DNA of 8,623 nucleotides, taken from assembly GCA_016873525.1 (NCBI GenBank), contig VGXD01000075.1:1-8623 (forward strand), written 5' to 3'. This document shows positions 6,086 to 8,623 of this stretch, piece by piece; the stretch's first letter is position 1, and every line of letters begins with the position of its first letter. Source of the DNA: Nitrospira sp. GTDB taxonomy: Bacteria; Nitrospirota; Nitrospiria; Nitrospirales; Nitrospiraceae. The position numbers and the translations under genes are program-made. Below the pieces are notes generated by a model. It ran no database searches. It worked only from the letters and a program-made list of their open reading frames with translations, and was not told the DNA's origin.

Positions 6086-6957
6086 GGTTCGCCCTGCATG
6101 TCCGGCGCAGGGGTCTGGACGCGGCTCGGAGGAGACAGGCGGCCCAGCAGACGCAAGAACAACAGCGCCGTGAGCGGGAGGAAGATCAGCAGCCCGGTCA
6201 TGCCGAGTTGGTATTCGCCGATCCAGAAGGTGACCCCCAGGTTGAAGGCCAAGACTCCGTAGTAGAGGCCGACGCCCAGGAGCACGGCGCCGGTCATCAC
6301 CGTGTCGGCGCCCTCGGTATGGCGGGAGGCGGGCGAGAGGCGTCGGTCTGCCAAAAAATAGCCCGACAGCGCGATCAAACCCACCACGGCCCAGCCGACG
6401 AAGTTGGCGAGGGGGACGCCGTAGTACACGCCGGGGTCGGGATAATAGTAAATCTTTCCGAGGAACCACCGTTCGCCGCGGAGGGCGACCGGATCGATGA
6501 TGATGTCGATGAAGGCGAAGAAGAGGACGGTCATCTTTAAAACCGGCCAGGCGGTGCGGATCTCCGCCTGAAACAGGAGGGCGGGCCAGGTGGACCGCTT
6601 CAGCAAGTGCGTCGGGGGCGCCCCATCGGTTGCCCGCGCCGGCAGGAGAAACAACAGCGCCAGGCAATAGCTGGCATAGAGCAGGAAGGAGAAAGAGAGG
6701 GAGTCGAAGAAGGGGACGCCGAAGATGAACAGCTCTTGGTCCGTCGTCGAGTTGGTGTAGAAGTACCAGCCGAAGGGCACTCCGGTTCGGATCGAGGAAA
6801 ATTCACAGGCAAAGGCCGTGAGCCAGGTGACGAGGAAAAACAAGCCGGTGCGCCGCCAGCCCAGGAGCCGTTGGGCACAGAACAGAAAGGCGAGGAGAAA
6901 CACGAAGACATAGGGGCGGAGCGTGAATGTTCCAACGAGGAGCGAGAGTAACTCCAT
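6082..6957 (-). CDS. cruF: CruF-family carotenoid 1,2-hydratase (PF04240 integral membrane protein)
   Basis: This 291-residue membrane protein has about seven hydrophobic helices (near residues 5-30, 37-52, 86-106, 138-155, 184-203, 221-246 and 252-270). It carries the signatures of the PF04240 carotenoid biosynthesis family: RTGVPFGWYFYT (57-68), FIDIIIDPVALRGERW (149-164) and the Y/G/P-rich stretch IYYYPDPGVYYGVPLANFVGW (169-189). Characterised members (CruF of cyanobacteria and Deinococcus, and haloarchaeal bacterioruberin hydratase) add water across the terminal double bond of a psi end group to give a 1'-hydroxyl. The acidic residues Asp151 and Asp155 are in the most conserved block. ATG 6957 was chosen because an upstream extension in the same frame is low-complexity and hydrophilic; only a weak GGGA precedes it. 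The gene lies 44 bases after hpnA and overlaps the cupredoxin gene by ATGA. A CruG-type glycosyltransferase, the usual partner, is not in the window. Confidence 0.88.
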   Translation of the reverse strand: MELLSLLVGTFTLRPYVFVFLLAFLFCAQRLLGWRRTGLFFLVTWLTAFACEFSSIRTGVPFGWYFYTNSTTDQELFIFGVPFFDSLSFSFLLYASYCLALLFLLPARATDGAPPTHLLKRSTWPALLFQAEIRTAWPVLKMTVLFFAFIDIIIDPVALRGERWFLGKIYYYPDPGVYYGVPLANFVGWAVVGLIALSGYFLADRRLSPASRHTEGADTVMTGAVLLGVGLYYGVLAFNLGVTFWIGEYQLGMTGLLIFLPLTALLFLRLLGRLSPPSRVQTPAPDMQGEP

Positions 6958-7001
6958 CACGATCCCATTTTGAACGAGGGCTGCGGCGTCAGCCGGCGGC
7001 C

Positions 7002-7994
7002 CTATGCCTCGGCGTAGCCGTGGTCGCGGAACCAGCGGACCGCCTTCTCCAGCGCGACTTCGACGGGGGTCTGCGGCAGCGCCAGCTCGCGGAGCGCCTT
7101 GCCGCAATCATAATGCATCTTGTACTTGGCCATCTTGACCCCCTCCAGCGGGATGCGGGGAGGGGTGTGGGTGACGTAGTTTGCCAGCCATAAGTTGGCA
7201 TGGGCAAGGGGCACGATCGCCTGCCAGGGCAGCTTCAGACGGGGCGCCGCCACGCCGGTCAGGCGGCTGAGGATGTCGAAGACCTCGCGCAGCGAGAGAT
7301 TCTTGTTGCCCAGGATGTAGCGTTCGCCGATCCGGCCTCGCTCCATGGCCAGGAGGTGTCCCGCTGCCACGTCGTCCACGTCCACGAGGTTCATGCCGGT
7401 CTCGATATAGGCCCACATGCGGCCCTTCATGAAGTCCACGATGATCTGGCCGGTCGGCGTCGGCTTGATGTCCCGCTCGCCGACCGGGGCCGTGGGGTTG
7501 ACGATGACGACCGGCAGGCCGGCGCGGGCCAGCGCGAGGACTTCCTGCTCGGCCAGGTACTTGGAGCGCTTATAGTCTCCCGCCATCTGAGCCAGCGAGA
7601 CGGGCGTCTCCTCCGTCCCAGGCCCGCCGTCTTCCGGAAGGCCGATCGCCCCGATCGTGCTGGTGTAGACGATGCGCGTCGTGCCCAGTTCCTGCGCGGT
7701 CTCCATGAGCACTCGGGTGCCCGTGACGTTCACCTCGTAAAAAACCGACGGGTCCCTGGCCCAGAGGGCGTAATGCGCCGCCACATGGTAGAGCTGCTCG
7801 CAGCCGGTCAGCGCATGGCGGAGGGAGTCCTTGTCGCGCAGGTCCCCGTGGACCCGTTCGACCGTAAGCCCTTCGAGGTTGCGGAGGTCGCTGCCGGGCC
7901 TGGCGATGACGCGCACTTCCGTTCCGGCGGAGACCAGCGCGCGGGCCACGGCCGCGCCGACGAATCCTGTCGCACCGGTGACGAGGGCTTTCAT
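7002..7994 (-). CDS. hpnA: Hopanoid-associated NAD-dependent sugar epimerase HpnA
   Basis: This 330-residue extended short-chain dehydrogenase/reductase has a Rossmann motif GATGFVG (7-13), a catalytic Ser near 112 (YTSTIGAIG) and the YxxxK motif Tyr141-Lys145 (YKRSK). The sequence follows the HpnA family (TIGR03466) closely: HVAAHYALWARDP, NPTAPVGERDIKPTPTGQII, NLVDVDDVAAGHLLA and GERYILGNKNLSLREV. HpnA is encoded in many hopanoid gene clusters and is presumed to act on a sugar or reductive step in bacteriohopanepolyol side chains, but its reaction is not firmly established. The start is ATG 7994. A TTG two codons upstream is possible but no better placed. No Shine-Dalgarno is visible, because an 82-bp hairpin-forming repeat ends six bases before the ATG. 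It is second in the terpenoid unit, after a prenyl diphosphate synthase. Confidence 0.93.
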   Translation of the reverse strand: MKALVTGATGFVGAAVARALVSAGTEVRVIARPGSDLRNLEGLTVERVHGDLRDKDSLRHALTGCEQLYHVAAHYALWARDPSVFYEVNVTGTRVLMETAQELGTTRIVYTSTIGAIGLPEDGGPGTEETPVSLAQMAGDYKRSKYLAEQEVLALARAGLPVVIVNPTAPVGERDIKPTPTGQIIVDFMKGRMWAYIETGMNLVDVDDVAAGHLLAMERGRIGERYILGNKNLSLREVFDILSRLTGVAAPRLKLPWQAIVPLAHANLWLANYVTHTPPRIPLEGVKMAKYKMHYDCGKALRELALPQTPVEVALEKAVRWFRDHGYAEA

Positions 7995-8000
7995 GGGCAA

Positions 8001-8082
8001 GAGCGTATGGCGAATGGCCGATGGCCTATGGCAAGAAATCGGATTATCAGACGATTGGCCATAAGCTATTAGCTATACGCTC
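8001..8082. repeat. 82-bp imperfect inverted repeat with 7-bp periodic arms (MITE/REP-like element)
   Basis: The left arm (8001-8026) and the reverse complement of the right arm (8057-8082) match at 21 of 26 positions; both read GAGCGTAT from the outer end and ATGGCC at the inner end. An inner stem AATCG (8037-8041) / CGATT (8052-8056) closes a 10-base loop. The left arm is itself built of four ATGGC units spaced 7 bases apart (8007, 8014, 8021, 8028). The right arm, read in reverse, has the related ATAGC, ATAGC, ATGGC series with the same period. The element starts six bases from the hpnA ATG and ends one base from the upstream prenyl synthase stop, so it fills the gap completely. No open frame is inside. 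It is likely a small non-autonomous intergenic repeat or a structured RNA. Confidence 0.82.
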
Positions 8083-8083
8083 T

Positions 8084-8623
8084 TCAATTGCGGCGCGCCG
8101 TGATGTAGCGGGCGATTTCGCGCAAGGGGTCCGCCTTGGCGTCGAACGATTGCAGGTGGCCGATGGCGCGGGCCACGCAGTCGTCCGCCAGGGCTTTGGC
8201 CCCGTCCACGCCGTAGAAGGTGGGATAGGTTTTCTTGCCCCGTTGGGCGTCGGTGTTGGCGTCCTTGCCCAGTTCTTCTCGCGTGCCGGTGACGTTGAGC
8301 ACGTCGTCGGCGATTTGAAAGGCGAGGCCGATGTCCTCGGCATAGGCCGTGAGGGCGTCCAGTTGCGCGGCCGTGGCGGAGCCCACGACGGCGCCCATGC
8401 GGACTGCCGCGCGGATGAGCATGCCGGTTTTGTGTTTGTGGATCGTCTGGAGCGCGGCCAGGTCGATGTCCTGGTTCTCCGCCTGGATGTCGAACACCTG
8501 CCCGCCGACCATGCCCAGGTTGCCGGAGCCGACCGCCAGTTCCTGGATCAGGCGCACCTGCTGCGCCGGCGTCAGGCCGTCCGACAGGTTCGGCCGACTG
8601 CAGAGATCGAAGGCCAGGGTCAG
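8084..8623 (-). CDS. ispA: Polyprenyl synthetase, short-chain trans-isoprenyl diphosphate synthase (5' part missing)
   Basis: The last 179 codons of a PF00348 isoprenyl diphosphate synthase (FPP or GGPP synthase, IspA/CrtE type) are present; the start lies beyond the right edge. Visible family marks are a short GNLGMVGGQVFDI block, KTGMLIRAAVRMGA, the second Asp-rich motif FQIADDVLN, and the LGK...RGKKTYPTFYG block that closes the active site. The first Asp-rich motif, which together with nearby residues sets chain length, is outside the window, so FPP and GGPP synthase cannot be told apart. The second motif is DDxxN instead of DDxxD. The enzyme condenses IPP with allylic diphosphates and would feed both hopanoid (C15 to squalene) and carotenoid (C20) routes. 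It is the first visible gene of the terpenoid unit, with the 82-bp repeat immediately after its stop. Confidence 0.92.
   Translation of the reverse strand: MTLAFDLCSRPNLSDGLTPAQQVRLIQELAVGSGNLGMVGGQVFDIQAENQDIDLAALQTIHKHKTGMLIRAAVRMGAVVGSATAAQLDALTAYAEDIGLAFQIADDVLNVTGTREELGKDANTDAQRGKKTYPTFYGVDGAKALADDCVARAIGHLQSFDAKADPLREIARYITARRN

Noticed and set aside
6086..6667. N-terminal extension of the cupredoxin frame to base 6667
   Set aside because: The extra 194 residues are Arg/Pro-rich and lie over the cruF coding sequence; the ATG at 6085 overlaps the cruF stop and is followed by an export signal.
6958..7107. Upstream extension of cruF by 50 residues
   Set aside because: It overlaps hpnA and is hydrophilic and low-complexity; PF04240 proteins begin close to the first membrane helix.
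7200..8072. 290-residue plus-strand open frame through hpnA and the repeat
   Set aside because: Antisense to hpnA, which has full family motifs, and its end runs through the inverted repeat.

Overview
The window is GC-rich, and the same product is readable in several overlapping frames, as is typical of high-GC bacteria. Gene content (a membrane-anchored c-type cytochrome, the hopanoid-associated epimerase HpnA, a CruF-type carotenoid hydratase, a GAF-domain signalling protein) suggests a free-living environmental Gram-negative bacterium. The style of the cytochrome and HpnA resembles Nitrospirota (Nitrospira-like). That placement is an inference from remembered protein styles, not a search. 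There is no phage, CRISPR, tRNA, rRNA or insertion-sequence signal.

Layout. (A) 1-1260, minus strand: the first 420 codons of a protein with two GAF domains, followed by a histidine-kinase-like helix whose phospho-acceptor His is replaced by Thr. The gene runs off the left edge. It has its own strong sigma-70-type promoter (1327-1355). (B) 1357-2734, minus strand: a compact three-gene unit, membrane-anchored cytochrome c, then a small exported DUF5666-like beta protein, then a YvlD/PF04020 four-helix membrane protein. The last gene starts inside the stop codon of the one before it. The unit is headed by a promoter at 2768-2796. (C) 2976-4151, plus strand: a lone 391-residue soluble protein that I do not recognise, divergent from unit B and convergent with unit D. 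(D) 4199-8623, minus strand: a five-gene unit read in the order isoprenyl diphosphate synthase (partial) > hpnA > cruF > exported tandem cupredoxin-like protein > class I O-methyltransferase. cruF and the cupredoxin gene overlap by ATGA, and other gaps are 15 to 90 bases.

Unit D looks like a terpenoid-tailoring operon. The prenyl synthase would supply the isoprenoid chain. CruF would add water across the end of an acyclic carotenoid psi-end, leaving a tertiary hydroxyl. A PF00891 methyltransferase, the family that includes CrtF, could then methylate that hydroxyl. This would mimic the CrtC/CrtF route of purple bacteria with an unrelated hydratase. HpnA links the unit to hopanoid metabolism. 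The role of the cupredoxin-like partner is unknown.

The most striking non-coding feature is an 82-bp near-perfect inverted repeat (8001-8082) with an internal 7-bp periodicity. It fills the whole gap between the prenyl synthase stop and the hpnA start and leaves hpnA without a visible Shine-Dalgarno sequence. It looks like a small non-autonomous intergenic repeat element or a structured RNA.
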